Part shown: in pieces, positions 11,016 through 18,724 of the stretch
Layout of the letters: every line of letters begins with the position of its first letter
Position numbering within the stretch: position 1 is the first letter of the stretch
NCBI GenBank assembly: GCA_001771505.1
Contig: MEUA01000063.1
Location: forward strand, 5,497-39,271
Length of the DNA: 33,775 bases
Direction: 5' to 3'
From: a candidate division WOR-1 bacterium RIFOXYB2_FULL_36_35
Lineage (GTDB): Bacteria > Margulisbacteria > WOR-1 > XYC2-FULL-46-14 > XYC2-FULL-37-10
The notes under the pieces: generated by a model
The model's input: only the letters and a program-made list of their open reading frames with translations
Told to the model about the DNA's origin: nothing
Databases searched by the model: none
Program-made: the position numbers and the translations under genes

Positions 11016-12788
11016 ATGGATAAAGTAATCTTAACAGTTCCGGGCTTAAAAACCGGAAAAATTTTAGGCCCAGACTGGAAAAAAAATGAAACACCGACTA
11101 ATATTGTCTTGCGCAACGCGTGTCTGATCTCTGAACGGTTAAACCTTGGGGTTTATGTGACAAGAAAGATAGAAATTTCCGCTGAGGTGTTGTTTGGGGC
11201 TTTTTTTGAAATAACGTCTTTTCCCACCGATTTGATTAAAAAGTTTGTATTTGAAAATGATTCTTTTTTTCATGAAAATGGTATTTTTATTGATCCTAAA
11301 GCAAACGACTCAGGGCTGGCAAGTTATATGGCTGCTTTTCTTGCTTATGATAGTTTTAATATTTCAGACCCTGAAATTTTGCGGGCTATAGCGCATTTTG
11401 AAAGTGGCCCTTTACCTTATATGTATTTTGATTCTTCTATCATTGAAAAAGTCTTTTTGCTTGCAAATTATATTGATGACTGTTGTCTTGACCATGAAAA
11501 ACTTGCTTTATCAGCTTTGACATCTACACAAAACCTTGATTTTGCCTTGTTTATAGTTTTGACGGGAGAAGTTTTGAATGAACTTAAGAGTTCTGATACT
11601 CCTGATATTAACAGGAATATTTTACATTTATGGCGTACGTTATACAGCAATAGGGACAAAATATTTGGAGATAGGTCTGGCTCCGGCAATAAATATGTTG
11701 ATTATATCAGAAGATCTTCAGATGAAATAAACAAGTTGCTTGGAAGCTTTTTAACAAAACAGATTGGTAAAGTCCCTAATTATGAAATAGCATATTTTCA
11801 TAATTTTGTTGGGGAGGGGAAACTTATTGAAGCGCGCAGAAGACCACTTCTTCAAGAAGCGTTGGCCAAAGGCGCTTTAGCCTGTTTTGAACAGGCTCTT
11901 AAATTTGATCCTTCGTATTATGTTGCGACTAAAGGAAAAGGAGATGCTCTTATTTATTTGGGGCGTGAGGATGAGGGGAGAAGATGTATTGCAGAGGCAT
12001 TGGGAAATATAGGGCTTGATTTTAAAAAGAAGGGATATTCAGCTATGGCTGAGCAATTTTTTAGAGATGCTATTAAGGCTTGTCAAAATTATTATCCTAT
12101 CTGGCTTGAATTGAGTGAAATTGAGGGGAATAGGCATAATTACGCAGGAGCAATATCTTGTTTAGATGAAATTATCAAAGCCATAGATGTTGATTTGGCG
12201 CTTCGAGCAAAAGCTTATGGGCATAAAGGGGGTTATATTAGTTTGCAATCTAGGATTTTAGAAGCAACGTATTCAACGATGATTAATTTATTGCCAAAGC
12301 AGGGCGAAACGTTATTAACAGAAGAGAGAGATTATAAAAAAGAGGCTATTTGTTGTTATGATGCTGCAATTAAATGTAACAGACAAATAATCATCTTAGA
12401 TGGAAGTCTTGAAGAAGTTTTAAATGCTTATCTATCTATGATTCAACTGCTTTCTGCTAAGGCAGAGATTGAAAATTATACCACAAATCTTGTTGAGGGG
12501 ATAAGTTTGTCAGAAGAAGCTTTGAGCTTAATTCAAAGCTTTCCAGTCGTATTAAGAAGAAGGGATCAAATTAAACTTCTACATAGTAGAATCTTAGCGT
12601 TTCAAGGTAGCGCTCTTTATTCTTTGGGCTTTGAAAGAGAGGCGCTTGATGTATTCAACCTTGTTAAAGCTTTAAAAGTAAATGGTCCTAGCGTTGAACG
12701 CTCTCTTCATATGGCAAAGAGGATATCCTTAAAACTTGAAATGGATTATGTGGAAGGGCTTATTTCCCCTCCACAGCCTTTGGCATAG
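11016..12788 (+). CDS. Large TPR-repeat protein
   Basis: 590 residues. The N-terminal ~250 residues are unrecognised; the remainder has TPR-like helical pairs (ALACFEQALKFDPSYYVATK, AEQFFRDAIKACQNYYPIWL, YAGAISCLDEIIKAIDVDLA, KKEAICCYDAAIKCNRQIII). A good ribosome binding site (GAGGAG) precedes ATG 11016. No export signal is visible. Its position right behind another TPR gene, separated only by a 25-bp palindrome, suggests a functional pair or duplication-derived neighbours, although the two proteins are not obviously similar outside the repeats. No specific role can be assigned. Confidence 0.85.
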   Translation: MDKVILTVPGLKTGKILGPDWKKNETPTNIVLRNACLISERLNLGVYVTRKIEISAEVLFGAFFEITSFPTDLIKKFVFENDSFFHENGIFIDPKANDSGLASYMAAFLAYDSFNISDPEILRAIAHFESGPLPYMYFDSSIIEKVFLLANYIDDCCLDHEKLALSALTSTQNLDFALFIVLTGEVLNELKSSDTPDINRNILHLWRTLYSNRDKIFGDRSGSGNKYVDYIRRSSDEINKLLGSFLTKQIGKVPNYEIAYFHNFVGEGKLIEARRRPLLQEALAKGALACFEQALKFDPSYYVATKGKGDALIYLGREDEGRRCIAEALGNIGLDFKKKGYSAMAEQFFRDAIKACQNYYPIWLELSEIEGNRHNYAGAISCLDEIIKAIDVDLALRAKAYGHKGGYISLQSRILEATYSTMINLLPKQGETLLTEERDYKKEAICCYDAAIKCNRQIIILDGSLEEVLNAYLSMIQLLSAKAEIENYTTNLVEGISLSEEALSLIQSFPVVLRRRDQIKLLHSRILAFQGSALYSLGFEREALDVFNLVKALKVNGPSVERSLHMAKRISLKLEMDYVEGLISPPQPLA

Positions 12789-12807
12789 CTTATATTTATT
12801 ATGGGAC

Positions 12808-12962
12808 CGTTGCGAAATGGTCATTCCCGTGAAAACGGGAATCTAGTTCTCAGAAAACAACCCCGATTATTATAATCGGGGTTAAGATGGAGCCCCGCTT
12901 TCCTGCTTGCCAGTAGGCACGGCGCGGGGCTGACAAATTTCAAAAACTGGCATCAGGCAACA
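12808..12962 (-). mobile_element. MITE-like core element carrying a nested palindrome
   Basis: Ends are CGTTGCGAAATG and CATCAGGCAACA, degenerate versions of the TGTTGCGTAATG / CATTACGCAACA termini of the copies at 15651-15759 and 20739-20872, in opposite orientation. It has the same two internal hairpins (TCATTCCCGTGAAAACGGGAAT, and a longer GC-rich AGCCCCGC...GCGGGGCT with an enlarged loop). A 25-bp palindrome sits between GAAAAC and AAGATGGA. It ends 4 bp before the stop codon of the KS-alpha gene. No coding capacity; presumed non-autonomous. Confidence 0.75.
12859..12883. repeat. 25-bp palindrome nested in a MITE-like core, loop TTA
   Basis: Perfect AACCCCGATTA-TTA-TAATCGGGGTT. Read in the core's orientation, it is inserted at exactly the same site (AAAAC / AAGATGG) as the copy at 20797-20821, and the loop is the reverse complement of that copy's TAA. 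Confidence 0.9.
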
Positions 12963-12966
12963 GCCC

Positions 12967-14262
12967 CTAAGAGTATTTTTTAAGGACTACAGCGGCATTT
13001 TTTGATCCGAAGCCTATGCTGTTTATTAGCGCAGTTTTTACTTCAATTTTTCTTCCGGTGTTTGGCACATAATCAAGGTCGCATTCCGGATCTTTTTTTT
13101 CGTAATTTATGGTTGGAGGGATAAAATTGTCTTTAATTGCCATTGCGCAAGCTGCAATGCTCCCCGCGGATGCGCCTCCAACCGCGTGTCCAATCATCGA
13201 TTTGATTGAGCTTACAGGGACAAAATAGGCGTGTTTTCCTAAAGCTGTTTTTATTGCAAGTGTTTCCGTTTTATCGTTTAATGGAGTAGATGTTCCGTGT
13301 GCGCAGATATAAGATAATTCTTCGGGCATAATATTTGCATCTTGAAGGGCCATTTGTATTGCCCGCGCATCTTCTTCTCCCGTTGGAAGTGGTTTTGTTG
13401 CGTGATATGCGTCGCATGTGGCGCCAAACCCAGCAACTTCAGCGTAAATAAAAGCTCCTCTTTTTAACGCATGTTCTTCGCTTTCCAGAATAAAAATCCA
13501 TGCGCCTTCCCCGATTACAAAGCCGTCTCTGTCGATATTAAAAGGGCGACAAGTACTTTTTGGATCATATTTGTTGCTTATTGAAAGGGCCCCCATGCAG
13601 CTGAAGGCTTCTGCTATACTAGAAGTTATGCATGCGTCTGCTCCCCCTGCAAGTGCAACTTCTAAAATCCCTGAATTTATCATGTTTGTCGCAATTCCTA
13701 TGGCATCATTTGCGCTGGTGCAACCATTAGAAAACAATAAACTCGGACCGTCAATTCCTAATATATTTCTTATGTTTTCAAGGAGCGCTCCGGCAAAAGA
13801 GGCAGACATTGTGTCTTCGCTTACATTCTCTGAAATGTTTTGAAAAATTTTTGAGATCTCTTTCTCATAAAAGCCTAATCCTCCCGCACCACTCCCCAAA
13901 AATATCCCAATTTTGTTTTTTTCATGGTTTTTTAGGATGAACTTCCCGTCTTCTATTGCTTCTATGGCAGCTGATGTTGCCAATTGTGATGCCCGAGCCA
14001 TTTTTTTGGACTTTTCTTTGGGGAAGTAGTTTGTGCCATCAAAGTTTTTTATTTCAGCCGCAATTTTTGTTGGATGATTTGATGTATCGAAAAAAGTTAT
14101 AAAATCAATGCAATTTACTCCTGCTTTTAATGATTTCCAAAAAGACTTTACCCCTATACCGTTTGGAGCGATAGCTCCAATTCCTGTTATAACAATTTTG
14201 CCCCGATTATCATAATCGGAGCTTGAAATTCCTCCTTTATGTTTTTTAATTGTGTTTAACAT
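12967..14262 (-). CDS. Beta-ketoacyl synthase (FabF-like), catalytically intact
   Basis: 431 residues, thiolase-fold ketosynthase that would condense acyl and malonyl units on an ACP. The triad is complete: C181 in SNGCTSANDAIG, H322 in CAHGTSTPLND and H359 in SSIKSMIGHAVGG. The core starts at KIVITGIGAIAPNG (residue 22), where most KS proteins begin. The first 21 residues are extra, and residues 14-21 (SSDYDNRG) are encoded by a dispersed palindrome. The ATG at 14262 overlaps the end of the upstream ketosynthase gene by 7 nt, indicating coupling. A GGAGG motif lies inside the extension, suggesting the original start was displaced. No ACP, ketoreductase or acyltransferase gene is nearby, so this is more likely an orphan type II PKS/FabF-like pair than housekeeping fabF; this is inference. 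Confidence 0.92.
   Translation of the reverse strand: MLNTIKKHKGGISSSDYDNRGKIVITGIGAIAPNGIGVKSFWKSLKAGVNCIDFITFFDTSNHPTKIAAEIKNFDGTNYFPKEKSKKMARASQLATSAAIEAIEDGKFILKNHEKNKIGIFLGSGAGGLGFYEKEISKIFQNISENVSEDTMSASFAGALLENIRNILGIDGPSLLFSNGCTSANDAIGIATNMINSGILEVALAGGADACITSSIAEAFSCMGALSISNKYDPKSTCRPFNIDRDGFVIGEGAWIFILESEEHALKRGAFIYAEVAGFGATCDAYHATKPLPTGEEDARAIQMALQDANIMPEELSYICAHGTSTPLNDKTETLAIKTALGKHAYFVPVSSIKSMIGHAVGGASAGSIAACAMAIKDNFIPPTINYEKKDPECDLDYVPNTGRKIEVKTALINSIGFGSKNAAVVLKKYS
14200..14222. repeat. Dispersed palindrome inside the KS-alpha reading frame
   Basis: GCCCCGATTA-TCA-TAATCGGAGC, one stem mismatch. On the - strand it is translated as residues 14-21 of the ketosynthase. It is immediately followed by GCTTGAAATTCCTCC (14221-14235), a flank also found beside repeats at 18338 and 23120. 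Read on the - strand that flank supplies the GGAGG near the KS gene start. Confidence 0.8.
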
Positions 14263-15494
14263 TTATATTTTTTTAGTATTATTACAGAACAGCCTGAATT
14301 CAAGCCCAAGCTTAAAGATAAAACTGTTGTTATTTTTAATGGGATCCCGTTGTTAGGTGTATAATTAAGATCGCAATCTGGATCAGGTATGTCAAAATTG
14401 ATGGTTGGAGGGATAAAATCATTTTCAAGAGCTAATATTGATGAAGCAACATTTGCTGACCCTCCTGCGCCTAAAGGATATCCAATCATGGATTTGATGG
14501 AACTTATAGGAAGTTTATATGCTTTTTCTTCAAAAACTTCTTTGATGGCTTTTGTTTCAACAACATCATCAGATATTGTTGATATCCCATGAGCGCAAAT
14601 ATAATTTATCTCTTCTTTGTTTAAGTTGCTCTCTTTAAGGGCAAGTTTTATGGTGTCGGATACTTCTTTTGTACGGTTGTTTTTATTATTAGGAGCGCAA
14701 TTAATTCCATATCCTGTGATTTCCGCGTAGATATGGGCTCCTCTTTCAATTGCATGGTTTAGTTCTTCCAGAATAAAGATCCATCCCCCTTCTCCAAGTA
14801 CAAAGCCATCACGGTTTAGGCTAAATGGACAAGAAGCTTTTTGGGGATCTGAATTTTTTGAGGTAGATATGCTCCCCATTTGACAAAGCGAGGTTAGTAT
14901 TCCCGGAGTAATACAAGCTTCTACTCCTCCCGCAAAAGCTGTTTTTATTATTCCACTTTTTATCATTTGTAAGGCCAGGATTAAGCTATCGCTTCCACTT
15001 GTGAGGCCGCTTGATACGGTAAAACTTGGGCCTTTAATATTTAAAGCGATGGATACATCTCCTGTTATTCCTCCTGAAAAGGTTCCCGTAACAGTATAAG
15101 TGCTCATTCTTTTTTGCTCTGCCGAGTAAAATTTTTTCATTTCCTCTTCTCCAAAACTTACTCCTCCACAGTTTGTTCCTATGATTACTGCGATATCTTT
15201 TAGTTCTGAATCTTTTATAGTGAAGGCTCCATCCGCAATAGCTTCCATAGCTCCTGCTACTGCAAAATGATTTGCCCGTCCTACTTTTTTTACGTCCTTT
15301 AGAGAAAGATATTTCGAAGGATCAAAGGCTTTTGCTTCTGCTGCGATCTGTGATGATAAATTTGATGGATCAAAAGAGGTTATTGTACTTACAAAACTTT
15401 GTCCTTGGCTTATTCCATTCCAAAATCCATTTTTTCCAATACCTGTTGGCGCAATAATTCCCAAGCCGCTTATTACTATTCTACGTGAGTTCAT
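14256..15494 (-). CDS. Ketosynthase homologue lacking active-site Cys and one His (CLF-like)
   Basis: A 412-residue ketosynthase fold starting MNSRRIVISGLGIIAPTG. At the catalytic cysteine it has leucine (L164 in SSGLTSGSDS, this numbering). The first histidine is kept (H302 in CAHGISTISDD) but the second is tyrosine (Y339 in SSIKSMIGYPLG), so it should not form an acyl-enzyme. A dead KS next to a live one is the arrangement of KS-alpha/KS-beta (chain length factor) heterodimers of type II polyketide synthases, although CLFs usually carry Gln at the Cys position and follow KS-alpha. The open frame extends to a TTG at 15572, but that codon is part of a TTGACA box, so a downstream start is preferred; ATG 15509 is an alternative. 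Neither has a good Shine-Dalgarno. Confidence 0.88.
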   Translation of the reverse strand: MNSRRIVISGLGIIAPTGIGKNGFWNGISQGQSFVSTITSFDPSNLSSQIAAEAKAFDPSKYLSLKDVKKVGRANHFAVAGAMEAIADGAFTIKDSELKDIAVIIGTNCGGVSFGEEEMKKFYSAEQKRMSTYTVTGTFSGGITGDVSIALNIKGPSFTVSSGLTSGSDSLILALQMIKSGIIKTAFAGGVEACITPGILTSLCQMGSISTSKNSDPQKASCPFSLNRDGFVLGEGGWIFILEELNHAIERGAHIYAEITGYGINCAPNNKNNRTKEVSDTIKLALKESNLNKEEINYICAHGISTISDDVVETKAIKEVFEEKAYKLPISSIKSMIGYPLGAGGSANVASSILALENDFIPPTINFDIPDPDCDLNYTPNNGIPLKITTVLSLSLGLNSGCSVIILKKYKC

Positions 15495-15544
15495 GTTTTT
15501 ACCACGCATATTGACTTTTATCTGCTTTTTGCCGACTTTTGTAT

Positions 15545-15572
15545 ATGGTAGTACGTTTTTTTTATTTGTCAA
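15545..15572 (-). promoter_or_regulatory. Candidate promoter of the ketosynthase pair
   Basis: On the - strand, TTGACA (15572-15567) is a perfect -35 box, followed after 16 nt by TACCAT (15550-15545), a 4/6 match to the -10 consensus. CATATA a few bases further is an alternative. It would give a short leader before ATG 15509 or 15494. The -35 is convincing; the -10 is weak. Confidence 0.45.
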
Positions 15573-15605
15573 GTAACAGAAAGCAGCAAAAATAATTTAT
15601 GATTT

Positions 15606-15794
15606 AACTCCGATTATTCATAGACGAACAGAATTCTAGCATGGTGGGCTTGTTGCGTAATGATAGTTTTTGCAATTTGTCATCCCCGCGAAAGCGGGGA
15701 TCCATCTTGTTTTTTGAGAAATAGATTCCTGTTTTCACGGGAATGACCATTACGCAACAGACCCATGGTGTTGGAAATTTGAATAATCGGGGTT
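15606..15794. mobile_element. 189-bp composite MITE-like element, copy without nested palindrome
   Basis: Outer 15-bp inverted ends AACTCCGATTATTCA (15606-15620) and TGAATAATCGGGGTT (15780-15794) enclose a 109-bp core (15651-15759) with 12-bp inverted ends TGTTGCGTAATG / CATTACGCAACA. The core holds two hairpins (CCCCGCGAAAGCGGGG and TTCCTGTTTTCACGGGAA). About 97% identical to 20694-20907 (five substitutions by eye) but 25 bp shorter. The TAA stop of the downstream - strand methyltransferase gene overlaps its right end. No ORF inside. Confidence 0.85.
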
Positions 15795-16590
15795 AACTCT
15801 CTTTTTGCAAAATTGCGATATAATCCAGCATTGATTCTGCAAATAGCCGTTCTTTTGGGTAAAATTCTGCAGATAAAAAGGGATGCAAATATCTGGCTTG
15901 TTCGGGATAATGGGTTGGAAATTCGTTTTGCATAATATGGATACCGCCTGGTTTTAATACACGATAAACTTCCTTGAAAACACTTTTTAAGAAGATCGGA
16001 CAACCTAATCTTGGATTTAAGCCATTGGCAGAATCAATTATACTGCAATACATAAAATCAAGAAAATGATTTGTGAAAATTAGATCTAAAGATGAATCCT
16101 CGAAGGGTAATTGTTTTGCATCATGTTGTAGAACTTTAATTCCAAGTTCGTTAGCATATGAAATAGCAATAGGATCGATATCAATTCCTACTATCCCTTG
16201 TATTTCTCTTACTCTTTGAAGAAAAAACAGGTAGGGACCATAGTTTGAGCCTAATTGAGCGCCTAAAATGTCTTTTCGGTCGCCAAAAACAATGCGTATC
16301 GTAATATCAATCGGTCGGAATATTGCTACAGATGAAAACTCATAATTATCGGGATTGGTTAAAAGAAAACAGGCATGTTCTTTTAATTGCCAAATACCAT
16401 CACCCAATGCCTTAATACGATTAAATCTGTTTTGCATTTCATAGAAATTACGATATCCGCTCAATCTTGCAATTTGTTCGGGCGCTTTTTTTATTTCCGG
16501 AGGGTTGTAATCGTATAACTTATTTCCGGCATTAATTGCCTGTCGGACTTGTTCGGATGAAATATTTTTCAAACTTATTCTTGATAACAT
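15793..16590 (-). CDS. SAM-dependent class I methyltransferase
   Basis: 265 residues. An unrecognised N-terminal segment (~100 residues) is followed by a Rossmann-type methyltransferase (Methyltransf_11-like). Motif I is LGAQLGSNYGPYL, the motif II acidic region is VGIDIDPIAISYANE, then VLQHDAKQLPFEDSSLD and the post-motif EVYRVLKPGGIHIMQNE. The substrate is unknown. No clear Shine-Dalgarno precedes ATG 16590, and a 25-bp palindrome lies 34 nt upstream. The TAA stop is made from the right end of the composite element at 15606-15794, so the present C-terminus (AILQKES) may have been set by that insertion. Confidence 0.88.
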   Translation of the reverse strand: MLSRISLKNISSEQVRQAINAGNKLYDYNPPEIKKAPEQIARLSGYRNFYEMQNRFNRIKALGDGIWQLKEHACFLLTNPDNYEFSSVAIFRPIDITIRIVFGDRKDILGAQLGSNYGPYLFFLQRVREIQGIVGIDIDPIAISYANELGIKVLQHDAKQLPFEDSSLDLIFTNHFLDFMYCSIIDSANGLNPRLGCPIFLKSVFKEVYRVLKPGGIHIMQNEFPTHYPEQARYLHPFLSAEFYPKERLFAESMLDYIAILQKES

Positions 16591-16623
16591 TTTAAATATG
16601 TCGGTTTTTTATGTGAATCATTT

Positions 16624-16648
16624 CATCCCGATTAGGATAATCGGGGTT
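16624..16648. repeat. 25-bp dispersed palindrome, loop GGA
   Basis: CATCCCGATTA-GGA-TAATCGGGGTT, with one G-T wobble and one outer mismatch. It lies between the divergently transcribed methyltransferase (start 16590) and deiminase-like gene (start 16720), so it occupies the shared upstream region, unlike the copies at gene ends. Confidence 0.85.
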
Positions 16649-16719
16649 CAAGTGATTTTGATTTGTGTTGTTTTCTGATGTAATTTTTCTGTTTTTTTAA
16701 CGATAATTATTAAAATATC

Positions 16720-18291
16720 ATGTTAAGTACTGTACAATCTTATTCATCTGTGGGGAATACAAATTTTAAAGTAAACTCTTTCCCTTGTTTGCATCAAGAA
16801 AGGGCTTCTTCAAGCCCTGCTTCTAATTGCGAGGGGAAGATTAAAGAAATCTTTTTTTATCCCTATCATTCTTCTTGTTGTTTTTATGATGAAATTTATG
16901 ACAGAACGCCTGGGTTTGCCAAATATGTCAATATTCAATTACTGCTTATTAAGGAATTTTTACGGATTTTTGACTGCGATGTGAGCTTGTCTCTGTTAAT
17001 TCCGACTAAAGGGAGAAAAGATTTTATTATTGAAGAGTTTGTAGGTTGTTGTGAGTCTATGGGCATACCTTCCTATGGACGGATTAATTTTATTGACTTT
17101 CCGATTACGGATATGTCTTGGATTTACCTGAGAGATAAGGCTCTTGCCAAATCTATGAGGGGGATGATTTGGCCAAATAAATTTTCTAAAAATATTGATG
17201 TTTTAAAAGCTTTTGATGCAGAATCTATCCTTTCTCCTTTTTCTTTTGAAGGAGGAAACGTAAGATGTGCTGACGGGTTTATGTATATTGGAAGTGATAC
17301 AGTTAGTTTCAATAGGGATATTTTGGCCATAAAAAGTGGTTCTGAGCAGGAAGTATTTGACGGCGTTAATAGGATGTCAGACTGGTTTCAATCTCAAGTG
17401 GTTATGTTTGGGGATGCTTCTTTGGTATTATCAAAACAACCAATAAAGCATATAGATTTATTTTGTACTTTTTTGGGTGGTAGAAAGGTGGTTGTTGGCG
17501 ATGTAAATTATGCTATTGATATAATAACAAAACGAAAAGATTGGGAATCTATATTGATGTCCAGCGTTTTTGATATAGATAGGTTAGTTCATAAACAACA
17601 GATGGGTAACGAGGACTTTTATTCTTATAGTCCTTTTAATGCTATAGATCCAATAAGTTTTAAACGTAATCCAACGGCAGTAAAAACTTATGTGGCTTTT
17701 CTGGCTTATATATTAAGACAATATAGAAATAGATATATTTATCGTCAGCGTGATGCTGATTTTAAAGAAATTTGGGATGATGGCTCTTTAGGAGAAGGTG
17801 AATTATCTGTTGAAGAAGGATTAAAAATGTTTTCTCTGCCGTTTTCGGACGAAACCATTAAAGATATTTTAGGTGGTTATAATAATGCAGCTGTTTATAT
17901 GGATAGTGTAGCGACACAGTTAAGACAAAGTGGATATGAAGTTTTTCGGTGCCCGTTGTTGCCTCATATTCCTCGTCTTTTAAACGGAATTGGCAGGGAG
18001 ATGAAGGCCCCTCTTATAACTTATAATAATGCTTTGGTTGAATGCTATGATTCTAATAGGATTGTTTATATGCCTGAATATGGACTGAAATTCCCGACAG
18101 TAAATTATAATGGTTATGTTGTCGGGAATGTGTTAAATGAACTTGATATTGAGGCAAGGCATGTGTTTGAAAGAGCTGGAGCTGTCGTGAGAGGAATAAA
18201 TACAGGATTTAACCTGACGACGTTACAGTCGCAGGTAAATTGCATGACCCTTGAAAGAAGAGAAGCATTTAATCCCGATTATTCACGGTAA
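16720..18291 (+). CDS. Guanidine-modifying superfamily enzyme (deiminase/amidinotransferase-like)
   Basis: 523 residues. It shows the scattered motifs of the peptidyl-arginine/agmatine deiminase fold: WIYLRDKA (residues 134-141, the W-x-x-x-R-D element), FEGGNVRC with E177, KHIDLF with H244 and D246, and SQVNCMTLER with C508 as the nucleophile. The Glu/Asp-His-Cys set appears complete, so hydrolysis or transamidination of an arginine-like group is expected; the substrate cannot be told. It is longer than agmatine deiminases (~370), with an N-terminal extension and an insert around residues 330-400. The last residues (NPDYS) and nearly the stop are encoded by the terminal repeat of the element at 18271-18373. 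The start has no evident Shine-Dalgarno; the leader is AT-rich. Confidence 0.78.
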   Translation: MLSTVQSYSSVGNTNFKVNSFPCLHQERASSSPASNCEGKIKEIFFYPYHSSCCFYDEIYDRTPGFAKYVNIQLLLIKEFLRIFDCDVSLSLLIPTKGRKDFIIEEFVGCCESMGIPSYGRINFIDFPITDMSWIYLRDKALAKSMRGMIWPNKFSKNIDVLKAFDAESILSPFSFEGGNVRCADGFMYIGSDTVSFNRDILAIKSGSEQEVFDGVNRMSDWFQSQVVMFGDASLVLSKQPIKHIDLFCTFLGGRKVVVGDVNYAIDIITKRKDWESILMSSVFDIDRLVHKQQMGNEDFYSYSPFNAIDPISFKRNPTAVKTYVAFLAYILRQYRNRYIYRQRDADFKEIWDDGSLGEGELSVEEGLKMFSLPFSDETIKDILGGYNNAAVYMDSVATQLRQSGYEVFRCPLLPHIPRLLNGIGREMKAPLITYNNALVECYDSNRIVYMPEYGLKFPTVNYNGYVVGNVLNELDIEARHVFERAGAVVRGINTGFNLTTLQSQVNCMTLERREAFNPDYSR

Positions 18292-18373
18292 AACCAGAAA
18301 TTAACCCCGATTAGGATAATCGGGGTTCAAACAGGCAGCTTAAAAATTCCTCCCAGCATGAATAATAGGGGGT
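18271..18373. mobile_element. Composite repeat element overlapping the end of the deiminase-like gene
   Basis: Left end AATCCCGATTATTCA (18271-18285) lies in frame within the CDS, giving N-P-D-Y-S. Right end TGAATAATAGGGGGT is at 18359-18373. A 25-bp palindrome (18303-18327) is nested between them, followed by GCTTAAAAATTCCTCC (18338-18353). Same layout and nearly the same length as the element at 33327-33427. Ends are slightly degenerate. Confidence 0.65.
18303..18327. repeat. 25-bp palindrome nested in a composite element, loop GGA
   Basis: Perfect AACCCCGATTA-GGA-TAATCGGGGTT, identical to the copy at 10053-10077, 12 nt after the stop of the deiminase-like gene. Confidence 0.9.
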
Positions 18374-18395
18374 AATGCTGACTTTTCTGTTAGCT

Positions 18396-18425
18396 AACAT
18401 AGCCGCTGAAAGGCTTATGTTTTTA
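18396..18425 (+). terminator. Possible intrinsic terminator
   Basis: AACATAGCC pairs with GGCTTATGTT (one bulge) around a short loop GCTGAAA, followed directly by a T-run (TTTTT). It is about 105 nt after the stop of the deiminase-like gene, and would end its transcript if the palindrome upstream does not. Confidence 0.4.
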
Positions 18426-18724
18426 ATGGGAATAGGTCATAAATTTAAATTAAGTAGATTTTTTTAATTGTTATAAAAAAATAAGCGAGGCAAATCATAA
18501 TGTCATCAAAAATATCAGGAATAGTTGTTTATCCCTCATAAAGGGATTTTGTTCATTTAAATTCCTCTTAGGCGTATTTTTTACTTGTAAAACTTATCGT
18601 TTGTTTAATATGAAAATTTCGCTTAAATTTGTATGTTGTTGGTCTATAGAAATTTATTAGTATTTTTTTCGATATATAGATAGGAAATTATAGTAAGATT
18701 TGCAGTTTAAATGAGGGATAAAAA
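18426..18724. other. AT-rich intergenic region, no gene seen
   Basis: About 300 nt of AT-rich sequence upstream of the MidA-like gene. A 13-codon ATG frame at 18500 is too short to support. A small hairpin ATCCCT/AAGGGAT followed by TTTT lies near 18530-18550. The last ~20 nt carry the ribosome binding site (GAGGGAT) of the next gene. No convincing -35/-10 pair was found. Confidence 0.5.

Noticed and set aside
12967-15494. Ketosynthase pair as housekeeping fatty-acid synthesis locus
   Set aside because: No acpP, fabD, fabG or fabH neighbours, and one partner has lost its catalytic residues; a housekeeping fab cluster would be expected to keep these.
15495-15572. TTG 15572 as start of the CLF-like ketosynthase
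   Set aside because: The TTG is the start of a TTGACA -35 box, and the extra 26 residues have no counterpart in ketosynthases.
18500-18541. Small ORF of 13 codons upstream of the MidA-like gene
   Set aside because: It has a weak ribosome binding site and no detectable similarity or regulatory hallmark; too short to support.
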